Origin: Salinimicrobium sp963709775
GTDB taxonomy: Bacteria > Bacteroidota > Bacteroidia > Flavobacteriales > Flavobacteriaceae
NCBI GenBank assembly: GCA_963709775.1
Contig: CAVPXS010000010.1
Coordinates: 60,587-124,586, forward strand
Direction of reading: 5' to 3'
Length of the DNA: 64,000 nt
The position numbers and the translations under genes were made by a program. This document shows positions 1 through 9,565 of the stretch, in pieces. How positions within the stretch are numbered: position 1 is the first letter of the stretch; every line of letters begins with the position of its first letter. The notes beneath the pieces were generated by a model, which saw nothing but the letters and a program-made list of their open reading frames with translations, was not told the DNA's origin and did not search any database.

Positions 1-878
1 TGAACAATACTAAGGTTTTTCCTGCGCGTTTGTTTGGTAATAAAGAAAAGACCGGTGCTCGTATTGAAGTGTTCCTTTTGAGGGAATTAAACGCTGAAAC
101 CCGTTTATGGGATGTGCTTGTAGATCCAGCCAGAAAGATTAGGATAGGGAATAAATTATATTTTGGAGAGGATGAAAGCCTTGTGGCCGAAGTCATTGAC
201 AATACTACTTCCCGCGGGAGAACACTTCGTTTCCTATATGACGGTTCTTATGAAGAATTCCGTGATAAATTGACAGAGCTGGGTGAAACTCCGCTGCCAA
301 AATACATCAAAAGAGAAGTACAGCCTGAAGATAAGGAGCGTTACCAAACGATCTATGCAAAATCTGAAGGGGCTGTAGCGGCACCAACTGCCGGACTTCA
401 CTTCTCAAAGCACCTTTTAAAGAGGTTAGAGATCAAGGGAATTGATTTTGCCGAGGTGACACTACACGTTGGATTGGGAACTTTTAGCCCTGTTGAGGTA
501 GAAGATCTTTCAAAACATAAAATGGACAGCGAGGAAGCTTTTATTGAAAAACCGGCTGTAGATACTATTAATAAAGCTATTAGCGAAAAACGTAAGGTTT
601 GTGCAGTAGGAACTACTGTGATGCGTTCCCTGGAAAGCTCTGTTTCTTCAAACAGAACTCTGAATGAGTTTGGTGGATGGACCAATAAATTCATCTTCCC
701 TCCTTACGATTTTAGTATTGCAAACTGTATGATCACTAACTTCCATACCCCAAAATCGACTTTATTGATGATGGTTTCTGCCTTTGCAGGTCATGATTTT
801 ATGAAAAAGGCTTATGCTGAAGCGGTGAAAGAAAAATATAAATTCTACACTTACGGAGACGCTATGCTTATTATTTAA
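1..878 (+). CDS. queA: S-adenosylmethionine:tRNA ribosyltransferase-isomerase (QueA), 5' end missing
   Basis: QueA transfers and isomerises the ribosyl part of SAM onto 7-aminomethyl-7-deazaguanine at tRNA position 34, making epoxyqueuosine in the cytoplasm. The frame is open from base 3 (NNTKVFPARLFGNKEKTGARIEV), before any start codon, so the gene enters from the left edge; the TTG at 30 is internal. Family hallmarks are NNTKV.PARL, PTAGLHF (about residue 120 of the visible part), the HVGLGTF segment, and MITNFHTPKSTLLMMVSAFAG near the C-terminus. The visible 291 residues are most of a protein that is usually about 345 residues. A perfect hairpin lies about 40 bp after the stop. No neighbour in the window belongs to queuosine synthesis. 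Confidence 0.95.
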   Translation, partial: NNTKVFPARLFGNKEKTGARIEVFLLRELNAETRLWDVLVDPARKIRIGNKLYFGEDESLVAEVIDNTTSRGRTLRFLYDGSYEEFRDKLTELGETPLPKYIKREVQPEDKERYQTIYAKSEGAVAAPTAGLHFSKHLLKRLEIKGIDFAEVTLHVGLGTFSPVEVEDLSKHKMDSEEAFIEKPAVDTINKAISEKRKVCAVGTTVMRSLESSVSSNRTLNEFGGWTNKFIFPPYDFSIANCMITNFHTPKSTLLMMVSAFAGHDFMKKAYAEAVKEKYKFYTYGDAMLII

Positions 879-920
879 GTACGCAGTCGGCAGTTTTTAG
901 TCGGCAGTATTATAACGATA

Positions 921-955
921 AACCTCACAGGTCTCAAAGGCCTGTGAGGTTTGTT
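921..955 (+). terminator. Hairpin downstream of queA
   Basis: A perfect 11-bp inverted repeat (AACCTCACAGG at 921-931, its complement at 941-951) has a 9-nt loop and is followed by TTGTTTATT. It may terminate queA. The T tract is poor, so it could instead be part of the dispersed repeats that fill this gap. Confidence 0.5.
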
Positions 956-963
956 TATTAAGT

Positions 964-1083
964 GTCATGCAAAACTTGTTTCGGCATCTCTTCAGAATTG
1001 CGTTTTGTCAGGACCCTGAAATGAATTCAGGGTGACGGAAAGCCTTCCCAATTTCACGTCATGCTGAACTTGTTTCAGCATCA
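964..1083. repeat. REP-like palindromic intergenic repeats
   Basis: The 375-bp gap 879-1253 has no gene. It holds two copies of a GTCATGC..AACTTGTTTC.GCATC unit (964-989 and 1058-1083). The second is palindromic (ATGCTGAA / TTCAGCAT). Between them is the palindrome CCCTGAA..TTCAGGG (1014-1032). The same core (CTGAAACA.GTTCAG) recurs at 30491-30507. An imperfect direct repeat of AGTCGGCAGT lies at about 886-908. This is the kind of dispersed palindromic repeat seen between genes in many Bacteroidota. Confidence 0.6.
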
Positions 1084-1241
1084 CCATATCAACGGTTTCT
1101 TAAGATTATCTGTGCATCCGTGGCTAAAAAATAGCTGAACTTTAAAATCTTAAATCCTGAACCCGGAATCCCTTTTTGGCTAACTTATTGATCCTCAAAA
1201 ATGACATTTTAGAGGAGTATTAGAAATCACAATAACTTTAG

Positions 1242-1249
1242 TATTTTTG
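1242..1249 (+). promoter_or_regulatory. Candidate -7 element for rlmN
   Basis: TATTTTTG matches the Bacteroidota -7 consensus TAnnTTTG and lies 4 bp before the GTG start, implying a leaderless or nearly leaderless mRNA. No clear -33 TTG is visible. Confidence 0.4.
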
Positions 1250-1253
1250 CAGC

Positions 1254-2309
1254 GTGAAAAACGGAAAGAAAGACATACGGGCATTGACCAAAGAACAACT
1301 TCAGCAATTCTTTGTTTCTCAGGGAGATAAATCCTTCCGCGGAACTCAGGTTTATGAGTGGTTGTGGGGTAAAGGTGCCCATTCTTTTGAAGATATGACC
1401 AATATTTCAAAAGATACGCGTCAAATGCTGAATGATAATTTTGTGATCAACCACATTCGGGTGGACCAGATGCAGCGGAGTAGTGACGGGACCATCAAAA
1501 ATGCAGTTAAATTACACGATGATCTTACCGTGGAATCTGTTTTAATTCCCACCAAAACCCGTACTACCGCTTGTGTTTCCTCCCAGGTAGGCTGCAGCCT
1601 GGACTGTAAGTTCTGTGCGACCGCAAAGCTGAAGCGAATGCGAAACCTCAATCCCGATGAGATTTACGATCAGGTAGTAGCCATTGATAATGAGAGCCGG
1701 TTGTACTTTGATAAGCCGTTATCCAACATTGTTTTTATGGGAATGGGGGAGCCGCTTATGAATTACAATAATGTTCTTAAGGCTATAGAAATGATCACTT
1801 CTCCAGAAGGTTTAGGGATGTCGCCTAAACGTATTACCGTTTCCACTTCTGGGGTGCCAAAAATGATCAAAAAAATGGCCGATGAGGAGGTGAAGTTCAA
1901 GCTTGCCGTTTCCCTGCATTCAGCCATTGATGAGGTGCGGACTTCCATTATGCCATTCAATGCAACCTTCCCGCTTAAAGACCTTAGGGAATCACTGGAA
2001 TACTGGTATGCAAAGACGGGAAGCCGTATCACCTATGAATATGTGGTGTGGAAAGGGATCAATGACAGTAAAAAGGATGTAGATGCGTTGGTGAGGTTCT
2101 GTAAGTATGTTCCCTGTAAGGTGAACCTTATTGAATACAATCCAATTGGCGATGATCTTTTCATGCAGGCACCCGAAGAAACTACAAATATGTACGTGAG
2201 GGAGCTGGAGCGCAACCACATCACCTGTACCGTTCGCCGGTCCCGTGGGAAGGACATAGATGCAGCCTGTGGACAGCTTGCAAACAAATCCAAAGAAGTT
2301 ACCGCATAG
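1254..2309 (+). CDS. rlmN: Dual-specificity RNA methyltransferase RlmN
   Basis: This radical-SAM enzyme methylates C2 of A2503 in 23S rRNA and of A37 in some tRNAs. The [4Fe-4S] motif CSLDCKFC gives Cys114, Cys118 and Cys121. The second catalytic cysteine, which carries the methyl group, is Cys339 in DAACGQLA near the C-terminus. The SAM-binding MGMGEPL (about residue 164) and ITVSTSG segments are present. The length of 351 residues is normal. The start is GTG, chosen because the family N-terminus begins just after it and a -7 element lies immediately upstream. The next gene starts 65 bp later with its own promoter, so this is probably monocistronic. Confidence 0.95.
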   Translation: MKNGKKDIRALTKEQLQQFFVSQGDKSFRGTQVYEWLWGKGAHSFEDMTNISKDTRQMLNDNFVINHIRVDQMQRSSDGTIKNAVKLHDDLTVESVLIPTKTRTTACVSSQVGCSLDCKFCATAKLKRMRNLNPDEIYDQVVAIDNESRLYFDKPLSNIVFMGMGEPLMNYNNVLKAIEMITSPEGLGMSPKRITVSTSGVPKMIKKMADEEVKFKLAVSLHSAIDEVRTSIMPFNATFPLKDLRESLEYWYAKTGSRITYEYVVWKGINDSKKDVDALVRFCKYVPCKVNLIEYNPIGDDLFMQAPEETTNMYVRELERNHITCTVRRSRGKDIDAACGQLANKSKEVTA

Positions 2310-2337
2310 ACTGCCAAAAAGGCCATTTTTTGAAGGG

Positions 2338-2366
2338 TTGAAAATTTAATCTTTTAACTATCTTAG
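2338..2366 (+). promoter_or_regulatory. Candidate promoter of the polyprenyl synthase gene
   Basis: A -33 TTG at 2338-2340, an 18-bp spacer and a -7 TATCTTAG at 2359-2366 fit the Bacteroidota pattern TTG-N17-23-TAnnTTTG with one mismatch. The ATG at 2375 would follow almost directly after the transcription start. Confidence 0.45.
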
Positions 2367-2374
2367 CAGCCCTT

Positions 2375-3352
2375 ATGAAGGTTATTTCCAAAATAAAGCT
2401 GCCGGTAGAAAAGGAGATGGAACTTTTTGAAAAAAAGTTCACTCAGTCGATGTCTTCGAAGGTTGCTCTTTTAAACAGAATCACCCATTTTATTGTCAAT
2501 CGAAAGGGGAAGCAAATGCGGCCTATGTTCGTTTTTCTTGTTGCAAAAATGGTTGCAGACGGGAAGGTAAACGAACGTACCTACAGGGGAGCTTCTGTCA
2601 TCGAACTCATCCACACCGCTACTCTCGTTCACGATGATGTGGTGGACGATTCCAACCGCCGCCGGGGATTCTTTTCTATTAACGCACTTTGGAAAAATAA
2701 GATCGCCGTTCTTGTTGGCGATTACTTGCTTTCAAAAGGACTTTTGCTTTCCATTGATAATAACGATTTTGATTTACTGAAAATAATTTCAGTTGCTGTA
2801 CGGGAAATGAGTGAGGGCGAACTGTTGCAGATCGAAAAGGCCCGTCGCCTGGATATTACCGAAGATATTTACTACGAGATCATTCGGCAAAAAACAGCTA
2901 CCCTGATTGCTGCCTGTTGCAGCCTGGGAGCAGCCTCTGTGCAACCAGATTCTCCTGAAGTGGAGAAAATGCGTCATTTTGGAGAACTTATAGGAATGGC
3001 CTTCCAGATCAAGGACGACCTTTTTGACTACGGTAATGAACGCATTGGAAAACCTACCGGGATCGATATTAAAGAACAGAAAATGACCCTCCCGCTTATT
3101 CATGTGCTTAACAAGGTTTCTCCTAAAGAGAAGGCATGGGTGATAAACTCGGTAAAAAATCACAATAAAGACGGCAAACGGGTAAAGGAAGTCATCGAAT
3201 TTGTTAAGAAAAATGGGGGACTTGACTATGCCGTTGCAAGAATGAAATCCTTTCAACAAGAGGCGCTGGCTTTACTTGAAGAATATCCCGATTCTCCCTA
3301 TAAGGATTCTCTCATCCTAATGGTAAACTACGTTATTGAGCGTAAGAAGTAA
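2375..3352 (+). CDS. Long-chain trans-polyprenyl diphosphate synthase
   Basis: It condenses isopentenyl diphosphate onto an allylic primer to make the isoprenoid chain, probably of menaquinone. The first aspartate-rich motif is HDDVVDDSNRR (Asp87, Asp88, Asp91/92). The second is IKDDLFDYG (Asp214, Asp215, Asp218). Both bind the Mg-diphosphate of the substrates. GKQMRP near residue 50 and GDYLLSKG are further family segments. The 325-residue length is typical of IspB-type octaprenyl synthases. Chain length cannot be read with confidence from sequence, so no gene symbol is given. The start ATG sits 8 bp after a -7 element. Confidence 0.9.
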   Translation: MKVISKIKLPVEKEMELFEKKFTQSMSSKVALLNRITHFIVNRKGKQMRPMFVFLVAKMVADGKVNERTYRGASVIELIHTATLVHDDVVDDSNRRRGFFSINALWKNKIAVLVGDYLLSKGLLLSIDNNDFDLLKIISVAVREMSEGELLQIEKARRLDITEDIYYEIIRQKTATLIAACCSLGAASVQPDSPEVEKMRHFGELIGMAFQIKDDLFDYGNERIGKPTGIDIKEQKMTLPLIHVLNKVSPKEKAWVINSVKNHNKDGKRVKEVIEFVKKNGGLDYAVARMKSFQQEALALLEEYPDSPYKDSLILMVNYVIERKK

Positions 3353-3505
3353 TACTGCCTTTGTGCGATTTTCTCCTCCATTTTATAGATTAAACACTAT
3401 TCCCAACTGAGATTTTATACCTGCTTATTATTTACTGCATACCAGTAGATACCAATCTAATTTCCATGCTGTCTCCATGAAACAATTTTCAAATCACTTC
3501 CTTAG

Positions 3506-3540
3506 GTCATTAAAAGGAAAAAAAGTTACCTTTCAATGAC
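3506..3540. promoter_or_regulatory. Inverted repeat upstream of the PUL regulator
   Basis: Arms GTCATTAAAAGG (3506-3517) and CCTTTCAATGAC (3529-3540) are complementary at 11 of 12 positions around an A-rich 11-nt loop. The repeat ends 42 bp before the regulator's ATG. It could be an operator for autoregulation or an mRNA leader hairpin. Confidence 0.35.
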
Positions 3541-3582
3541 AAAAAGTTGTTGCTCACTGACTGCTCAAAATGTTATTTTACT

Positions 3583-6327
3583 ATGGAAAAGCTTCGTTGT
3601 AAATTACTATTAATCATTACTTTATCATTTTATTTTACTACAGCACAGGAACTTTCACCACCTATACACAATTACACTTCCCTTGATTATAAAGCTGCCA
3701 GCCAAAATTGGGATATGGCTATTGATGATCGAGGGGTAATCTTTGCTGCCAATAATCAGGGACTGCTTTCTTTTGATGGACAACGATGGGAATTATTCGC
3801 GCTTGAAGGTGGTGCTGTAATAAGATCTGTTTTACCACATAAAGGAAAAATTTATACGGGATCTTACCGTGAGTTTGGATATTGGGAAAAAGATAATAAA
3901 GGGGATATGTGTTATACCTCTCTCATCCCGTTGTTGGGGAAATATGAGCTCCAGAGCGAGGAGTTTTGGGAAATTATTTCTCATAATGATGTTATCTATT
4001 TCAGGTCGTTTGGGGCCATCTATCAATATAAAGATGATGCTATTATTCCTCTGAAAAGAGTCAATATAAACCAAATGGAAGTTTTCAAAGGGCGATTGGT
4101 GGTTGGCATAGGAGGAGATGGGCTCTTCTATCTGGATGAATCCGGAGAATTGGAGCTTCTTCCAAATCAGGAGCTGCTGGAGAATAAACCAGTCAGAGAG
4201 TTAATTGTACACGGTGATGAATTATTAATAGGAGTGAAGGATGAAATCTTCCTTTTTAATGGTAACGAAATCCGAAAGTTAGAAAACAATATTCTTGAGC
4301 AGAAACTCCAAAATTACGAGCTTAATCATGTCCTGTCGCTTTCTTTTAATGAATTGGTAATAGGAACACTAAAAAATGGAATAATCCACTTTAATGCAAA
4401 AACGGGAGAGATTTCCTCCTACAATCGCAGGGATGGCATCCAGAATAACACTGTTCTCTCGATGGCCAGGAAGAACGGGAAAGTTTGGTTGGGACTCGAC
4501 AATGGTATCGATGCGGTTGATATCCATTCTCCTATTAAATTCTTTACAGATGAAAGTGGAGAACTTGGCTCTGTCTACGACATCGTTTTCCAGGATAACG
4601 AACTTTATCTTGCCAGTAACACGGGAGTCTTCAAATTGGTAGACAATGAAATAGAATTACTTGATGGAGCCGAAGGTCATTCCTGGAATCTCCAGCTTTA
4701 TGACGGCGAAATGTACAGCAATCATAACAATGGTACTTACAAAGTCGTTAATGATGCCTTTGTGCCTGTGGACCAGCGTACAGGGAGCTTTGATATTTTA
4801 GAGTACAAGGATAAAAAATTTCTGATAGGGAATTATACCGGGATAGATTATTATAATGCAACTACCGGAGAAGTACAAAGGCTTAATGGCATAGATTTTC
4901 CTGTCAAGCAGATGCTCGTTGAAAATCCTACTACCGTTTGGGCAACAGATGCTTATGAGGGGATCTACAGGATTGGATTAAACGGGAAAGGAGATAGTAT
5001 TACTTCTGTAAACAAACTGCGCTCTTCGGACAAGAGAGGAGATCTCAATGCACAGCTGTACAGGGTAAATAATCAAATCGTGGTATTTACCAATGGAAGA
5101 TGGTATCGGCACAATCCCTTTACTCAGGACCTGGAAGTACTAGCTGAATGGGAGGAATACGAAAATAACAGGCTGCTTGGACAGGATAGCGACCTCTTCT
5201 GGTTTATGGATTCTGAAGAAAATTTCCTGGAAATAACAGATTTTAAAGATCAGAAGATCCTGGTAACAGCCGGGATGCTCAATAACCGAACTGTAAAGAA
5301 AAACGAACGCCTCATAAAGTTCAATGATTCTATCTATTATATAACACTTCATGATGGCTTTGCCAAGCTCAACCTTGAGGAATTAAAAGCTTTTAGAGCG
5401 AAGGAGCACATAAGTAAACCCGTAGTTCAAAAATTACATGATGCTAAAAGGTATTATGACATTAATTCTTTGCCTCATATACCCAGCAAACAGGCCAAGG
5501 AGGTAACCATCCTGGCCGGTCTGCCGGTGTCTGATGCAGTAGGGATGCATTATGAACTGGTGGGCGAAAACAGTGCGCCCATAAGAGGGAAGGTACAGGA
5601 AGGAAAGATTCAATTTCAAAATTTACCCTATGATGTTTACAATCTCACTTTAACAGCAGTGGGTTCACAAGAAAAGGCATCAGTTTTTAGTTCCTTCCGG
5701 TTTGTTGTAGATCCTCCATGGTATTTAAAAGACTACATGAAATTCTTATATATTCTCTCCCTGCTGCTTCTTGTGGTACTTATCTACTATGTAAATAGGA
5801 TAAAACTTCAAAAGCAAAGGCAACTATTGAAGATTAGGTATAAGAAGGAACATGAGGAAAAAATTAGTAAGCTGGAAAAAGAACAGCTTATAAACGAGAT
5901 CAACCTTAAGCGTAAGGAGTTGGCAAATTCAACAATGATGGCTGCTAAAAAAAATGAAATCCTCATGCAGATTCAGGGAGAACTGAGTAAAGACAAAACT
6001 AAATTTTCTAACCAATACAGGTTGAAAAATATAATGACCAAGATTAACAATGCGGTAAAGAATGATGATGAATGGAAAGTGTTCGAAACTAACTTCAATG
6101 AATTACATGAAGATTTTTTTAAAGATCTTCTGGCGAAATATCCCCAGTTGAGTAATAGAGATTTGAAATTGTGTGCTTACCTAAAAATGAATCTTACTTC
6201 AAAAGAGATTGCACCACTAATGGGAATTAGTGTAAGAGGAGTTGAAGTGCACCGATATAGACTGCGAAAAAAAATCGGTGTAACTAATTCAGAAAACCTT
6301 ACCAATTGGCTCATTGCGAATTTCTGA
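3583..6327 (+). CDS. Membrane-spanning one-component regulator: beta-propeller, Y_Y_Y domain, LuxR-type HTH
   Basis: A signal sequence is followed by about 580 residues of repeated propeller blades (for example DIDDRGVIFAANNQGLLSFDG) that face the periplasm. A Y_Y_Y-like immunoglobulin fold comes next, then one membrane helix near residues 720-740 (FLYILSLLLLVVLIYYV), a charged coiled coil, and a C-terminal LuxR/GerE helix-turn-helix (about residues 856-914, LSNRDLKLCAYLKMNLTSKEIA). There is no histidine kinase or receiver domain, so it should sense ligand outside and bind DNA inside without phosphotransfer. ATG 3583 is preferred over TTG 3547 because the signal peptide begins there. It lies 220 bp upstream of susC in the same direction, so it is the likely activator of the locus. 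Confidence 0.85.
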   Translation: MEKLRCKLLLIITLSFYFTTAQELSPPIHNYTSLDYKAASQNWDMAIDDRGVIFAANNQGLLSFDGQRWELFALEGGAVIRSVLPHKGKIYTGSYREFGYWEKDNKGDMCYTSLIPLLGKYELQSEEFWEIISHNDVIYFRSFGAIYQYKDDAIIPLKRVNINQMEVFKGRLVVGIGGDGLFYLDESGELELLPNQELLENKPVRELIVHGDELLIGVKDEIFLFNGNEIRKLENNILEQKLQNYELNHVLSLSFNELVIGTLKNGIIHFNAKTGEISSYNRRDGIQNNTVLSMARKNGKVWLGLDNGIDAVDIHSPIKFFTDESGELGSVYDIVFQDNELYLASNTGVFKLVDNEIELLDGAEGHSWNLQLYDGEMYSNHNNGTYKVVNDAFVPVDQRTGSFDILEYKDKKFLIGNYTGIDYYNATTGEVQRLNGIDFPVKQMLVENPTTVWATDAYEGIYRIGLNGKGDSITSVNKLRSSDKRGDLNAQLYRVNNQIVVFTNGRWYRHNPFTQDLEVLAEWEEYENNRLLGQDSDLFWFMDSEENFLEITDFKDQKILVTAGMLNNRTVKKNERLIKFNDSIYYITLHDGFAKLNLEELKAFRAKEHISKPVVQKLHDAKRYYDINSLPHIPSKQAKEVTILAGLPVSDAVGMHYELVGENSAPIRGKVQEGKIQFQNLPYDVYNLTLTAVGSQEKASVFSSFRFVVDPPWYLKDYMKFLYILSLLLLVVLIYYVNRIKLQKQRQLLKIRYKKEHEEKISKLEKEQLINEINLKRKELANSTMMAAKKNEILMQIQGELSKDKTKFSNQYRLKNIMTKINNAVKNDDEWKVFETNFNELHEDFFKDLLAKYPQLSNRDLKLCAYLKMNLTSKEIAPLMGISVRGVEVHRYRLRKKIGVTNSENLTNWLIANF

Positions 6328-6374
6328 ATGGCTGATTTAGTTTAAAAATTGGCCAAATATCACTACAACAATAC

Positions 6375-6532
6375 TACATCAGTTTGAAATTTAACGTTGA
6401 AAATGTTACTTCAAGCACATGCGTAATTAGCTTAAAAACAGTAAATTGTAGGAGAAAGCGGCGTGATGTAGCAAATATGTACTATAACGTTTTCGTGTCA
6501 CGTAGCTCTGATGTACTTTCATATAAATTTTG
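6375..6532 (+). promoter_or_regulatory. susC promoter region with repeated TGATGTA sites
   Basis: TGATGTA occurs at 6464-6470 and within CTGATGTA at 6508-6515, and inverted as TACATCAG at 6375-6382. An imperfect -7 element TAAATTTTG lies at 6524-6532, 15 bp before the susC ATG. The repeats are plausible sites for the upstream LuxR-type regulator. This is inference from position and repetition only. Confidence 0.3.
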
Positions 6533-6547
6533 TAAACAGTTTACCTT

Positions 6548-9500
6548 ATGAAAATTAAACTACTATTGACATTTCTGGCTCTCCTGTTGTATGGAATAGG
6601 ATATGCGCAGCAACCTAAAACTATTACGGGTACTGTTATTGGTCCCGATGATATGCCTTTACCGGGCGCGGAGGTAAAAGTAGTCGGAAAGAACATTTTT
6701 GATATTACCGACTTTGACGGAAATTTCACTCTGGAAGGAGTGGTTGAAGGTGATACTTTTAGGATCACCTTTCTTGGTTTCGAGCCGCAGGAGTTACCTG
6801 TTCTGGGAGCCAATGATTATCAGATAACCCTTATGGAAAGTGCGGCCGCACTGGATGAAGTAGTAGTGGTGGGATATGGTACTCAAAGAAAAGCTGATCT
6901 TACCGGTTCTATTGTTACCATTGAGTCCGAAGAAATTGAAAAAACACCTACTTCCAATGTTATGCAGTCTTTGCAGGGGAAGGTGGCAGGAGTGCAAATC
7001 ACTTCTATTGGTTCTCCCGGGGATTCCCCGAACGTAAGGGTAAGAGGTTTGGGTACTTATACCAGTGGTACTAACGTTTTGTACGTAGTAGATGGAGCAT
7101 TGTATGACAACATTGACTTCCTAAGTACCAAGGATATTAAATCAATAAACGTCTTAAAAGATGCATCCTCATCTGCCATTTATGGGGTTAGGGCTGCTAA
7201 CGGGGTTATTATAATAGAGACAAAATCTGGTCGTATTAACCAGAAGCCGCAATTCGAATATGATGGTTATACCGGGGTGCAAAGAGCTCAGGATATTGTG
7301 AAAATGGCGAATTCAGAGCAGTTTACGACTATGGCTTTCGAATCTGGTTCCCAGGCCGATATCCAATTTGTGATGAACGCCATGCAACGTTTCGGCCGAA
7401 GCCGTATTAATCCTAATATTCCGGATGTGAATACAGACTGGTATGAAGAGATCTTGAGAGATGGGATCATTCAAAGCCATAGTATAGGTGTTTCAGGAGG
7501 GGGAGATAATGTCACCTATTCCGTAGGAACTAACTATTTTTCACAGGAAGGGATTCTGGATATGAAGAATGAGTATGAGAGGTTCAATATCCGGTCAAAG
7601 ATGGACGTAAATATCACCGACAGATTTAAAACCGGGGTAAATCTTGTTTTTAGTAATGCCACAAGATATGCTCCAGAGAATGCAGCCTGGTTTAATGCAT
7701 ATTTTGCTGTCCCTATTCTTCCTGTTATGGATCCCTTGAATACAGCAGCTACACCTGTACAGTATGCAAACGCGAGGAGCCTTGGCTATAGAAGTCCTCA
7801 AAACCCTTTTCCTGTCATGGATTTTAATGAGAACAGGATTAAAATTAGAAAGTTGCTGGCTACAATTGATTTCCAATATGATATCATAGAAGATAAACTT
7901 GATTTCAAGACCACCTATAGCCATAACCTCACTGCCCTGGAAGAAAGGTACGTGACTCTACCTTATAATCTTGGGTTTAATACCGAGGTACAGTCTTCTA
8001 TTCGAAGAGCGAATAATACCTTCTCCAATCAATACTGGGATAACGTGTTAACCTATCAGGACCAGATTGGCGATCACAAATTTACTGCAATGGCAGGTAC
8101 CTCATTTAGGGATGAAGCTTCAAACAATTTTTCGGCAACAGGGAGAAATATTGCAGGAATAAGATTTGAATCCAGCTGGTATCTCGATTTTGCCGATCCG
8201 GAATCTTTTAATGATAATGTTTCTGAAATTGGTAGAAGATTTTATGGTATGTCCTACTTCGGAAGGATCTCCTATAATTATCTGGACAGATATTTGGTCT
8301 ATGGGACTTTTAGAGCAGACGGTTCTTCAAAATTTACTCTTGATCCCTGGGGTTATTTCCCATCAGTCGGGCTTGGATGGGTACTTTCAGAAGAAATTTT
8401 TATGGATGATGTAGGAGTTATTGACTTTCTGAAATTTAGAGCTGCCTGGGGTAAATTAGGAAATGATAATGTTGCAGCCAGTGCAGGTTCAAATACGATT
8501 ACTGTTATAACTGTTCCTTTTGGAGAACAACAGCGAACAGGGATTACTTCTTCAAGTGTTTTTTCTAATAACACCTGGGAGGTAATAGAAGAATTTAACT
8601 TTGGTATGGACCTGGAACTTCTTGAAAATCGTCTTTCTATTACTGCAGATTATTACATTAGGGATACAGAAGATGCGATTTTGCCCGTATATATTCCTAT
8701 TGTGGACCGCAGTGTGGACAGGAATTCAGGAGTTATTCGTAACAAAGGTTTTGAATTCAGTGGAAACTACTTCGGGAATATTGGAAAAGATTTCGAATTT
8801 TCTATAGGTGCAAACTTTACAACGCTCAAGAATGAAGCTCTTGAAATTGAGGATGAGCGGGGTTACCTGGATGCCGGTTCAGCTGAATTCAGGCAAAGAA
8901 CTATAGAAGGAGGGCCTCTATTTGGATTTTATGGCTATGAGCGAGTGGGAGTTTACCAGAACCAGGCAGAAATCGAAGCAGATCCAATTGCCGTAGCAAA
9001 TAATCTGGCGCCCGGGGATCTTATTTACAGAGATCAAAATAATGACGGGCTTATTAACGATGAAGACAGGGTAATACTGGGATCATTTTTACCCGATTTC
9101 ACCTATGGAGGAAATATTTCCATGAACTACAAGGCTTTTGATTTTTCGATGAATTTTTACGGACAGGCAGGTAATAAGATCTTAAACAGAAGAAGAGGAG
9201 AGATCATATTTACCAATGATACCAACATGGATGCAGATTTGGCTATCAATAGATGGCATGGTGAAGGAACAAGTAATATCTATCCTTCTTCTGCGGGTAT
9301 GCGTAAAGCCTGGAACCAGCGCCTTAGTAACTTTTGGGTTGAGGATGGGGATTTCTTCAGGATACAGAATATTCAGGTTGGATACACTGTAGAACAAGAG
9401 GACTTTCCATTGACAAGAGTATATTTTACTGCAGAGAGACCTTTTTCTTTCTTTGATTATAATGGTTTTACTCCTGAAGTTCCCGATGGAGTAGACAGGC

Positions 9501-9553
9501 AGACTTATCCAATACCTTCTATTTACACAGTAGGAGTTAATGTGAAATTTTAA
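6548..9553 (+). CDS. SusC/RagA-family TonB-dependent outer-membrane glycan transporter
   Basis: It imports oligosaccharides across the outer membrane using TonB energy, with SusD as lid. A signal peptide (about residues 1-20, ending GYAQ) precedes a carboxypeptidase-regulatory-like domain (TGTVIGPDDMPLPGAEVKV, residues 25-95). The SusC signature follows (VVVGYGTQRKADLTGSI, about residue 106), then a plug domain with NVRVRGLGT and LYVVDG and a 22-strand-type beta-barrel to the C-terminus. The 1001-residue length is typical. The reading frame is intact, unlike most later genes of the locus. It is first in the operon, 12 bp upstream of susD. Confidence 0.95.
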   Translation: MKIKLLLTFLALLLYGIGYAQQPKTITGTVIGPDDMPLPGAEVKVVGKNIFDITDFDGNFTLEGVVEGDTFRITFLGFEPQELPVLGANDYQITLMESAAALDEVVVVGYGTQRKADLTGSIVTIESEEIEKTPTSNVMQSLQGKVAGVQITSIGSPGDSPNVRVRGLGTYTSGTNVLYVVDGALYDNIDFLSTKDIKSINVLKDASSSAIYGVRAANGVIIIETKSGRINQKPQFEYDGYTGVQRAQDIVKMANSEQFTTMAFESGSQADIQFVMNAMQRFGRSRINPNIPDVNTDWYEEILRDGIIQSHSIGVSGGGDNVTYSVGTNYFSQEGILDMKNEYERFNIRSKMDVNITDRFKTGVNLVFSNATRYAPENAAWFNAYFAVPILPVMDPLNTAATPVQYANARSLGYRSPQNPFPVMDFNENRIKIRKLLATIDFQYDIIEDKLDFKTTYSHNLTALEERYVTLPYNLGFNTEVQSSIRRANNTFSNQYWDNVLTYQDQIGDHKFTAMAGTSFRDEASNNFSATGRNIAGIRFESSWYLDFADPESFNDNVSEIGRRFYGMSYFGRISYNYLDRYLVYGTFRADGSSKFTLDPWGYFPSVGLGWVLSEEIFMDDVGVIDFLKFRAAWGKLGNDNVAASAGSNTITVITVPFGEQQRTGITSSSVFSNNTWEVIEEFNFGMDLELLENRLSITADYYIRDTEDAILPVYIPIVDRSVDRNSGVIRNKGFEFSGNYFGNIGKDFEFSIGANFTTLKNEALEIEDERGYLDAGSAEFRQRTIEGGPLFGFYGYERVGVYQNQAEIEADPIAVANNLAPGDLIYRDQNNDGLINDEDRVILGSFLPDFTYGGNISMNYKAFDFSMNFYGQAGNKILNRRRGEIIFTNDTNMDADLAINRWHGEGTSNIYPSSAGMRKAWNQRLSNFWVEDGDFFRIQNIQVGYTVEQEDFPLTRVYFTAERPFSFFDYNGFTPEVPDGVDRQTYPIPSIYTVGVNVKF

Positions 9554-9565
9554 TTTACATACGAA

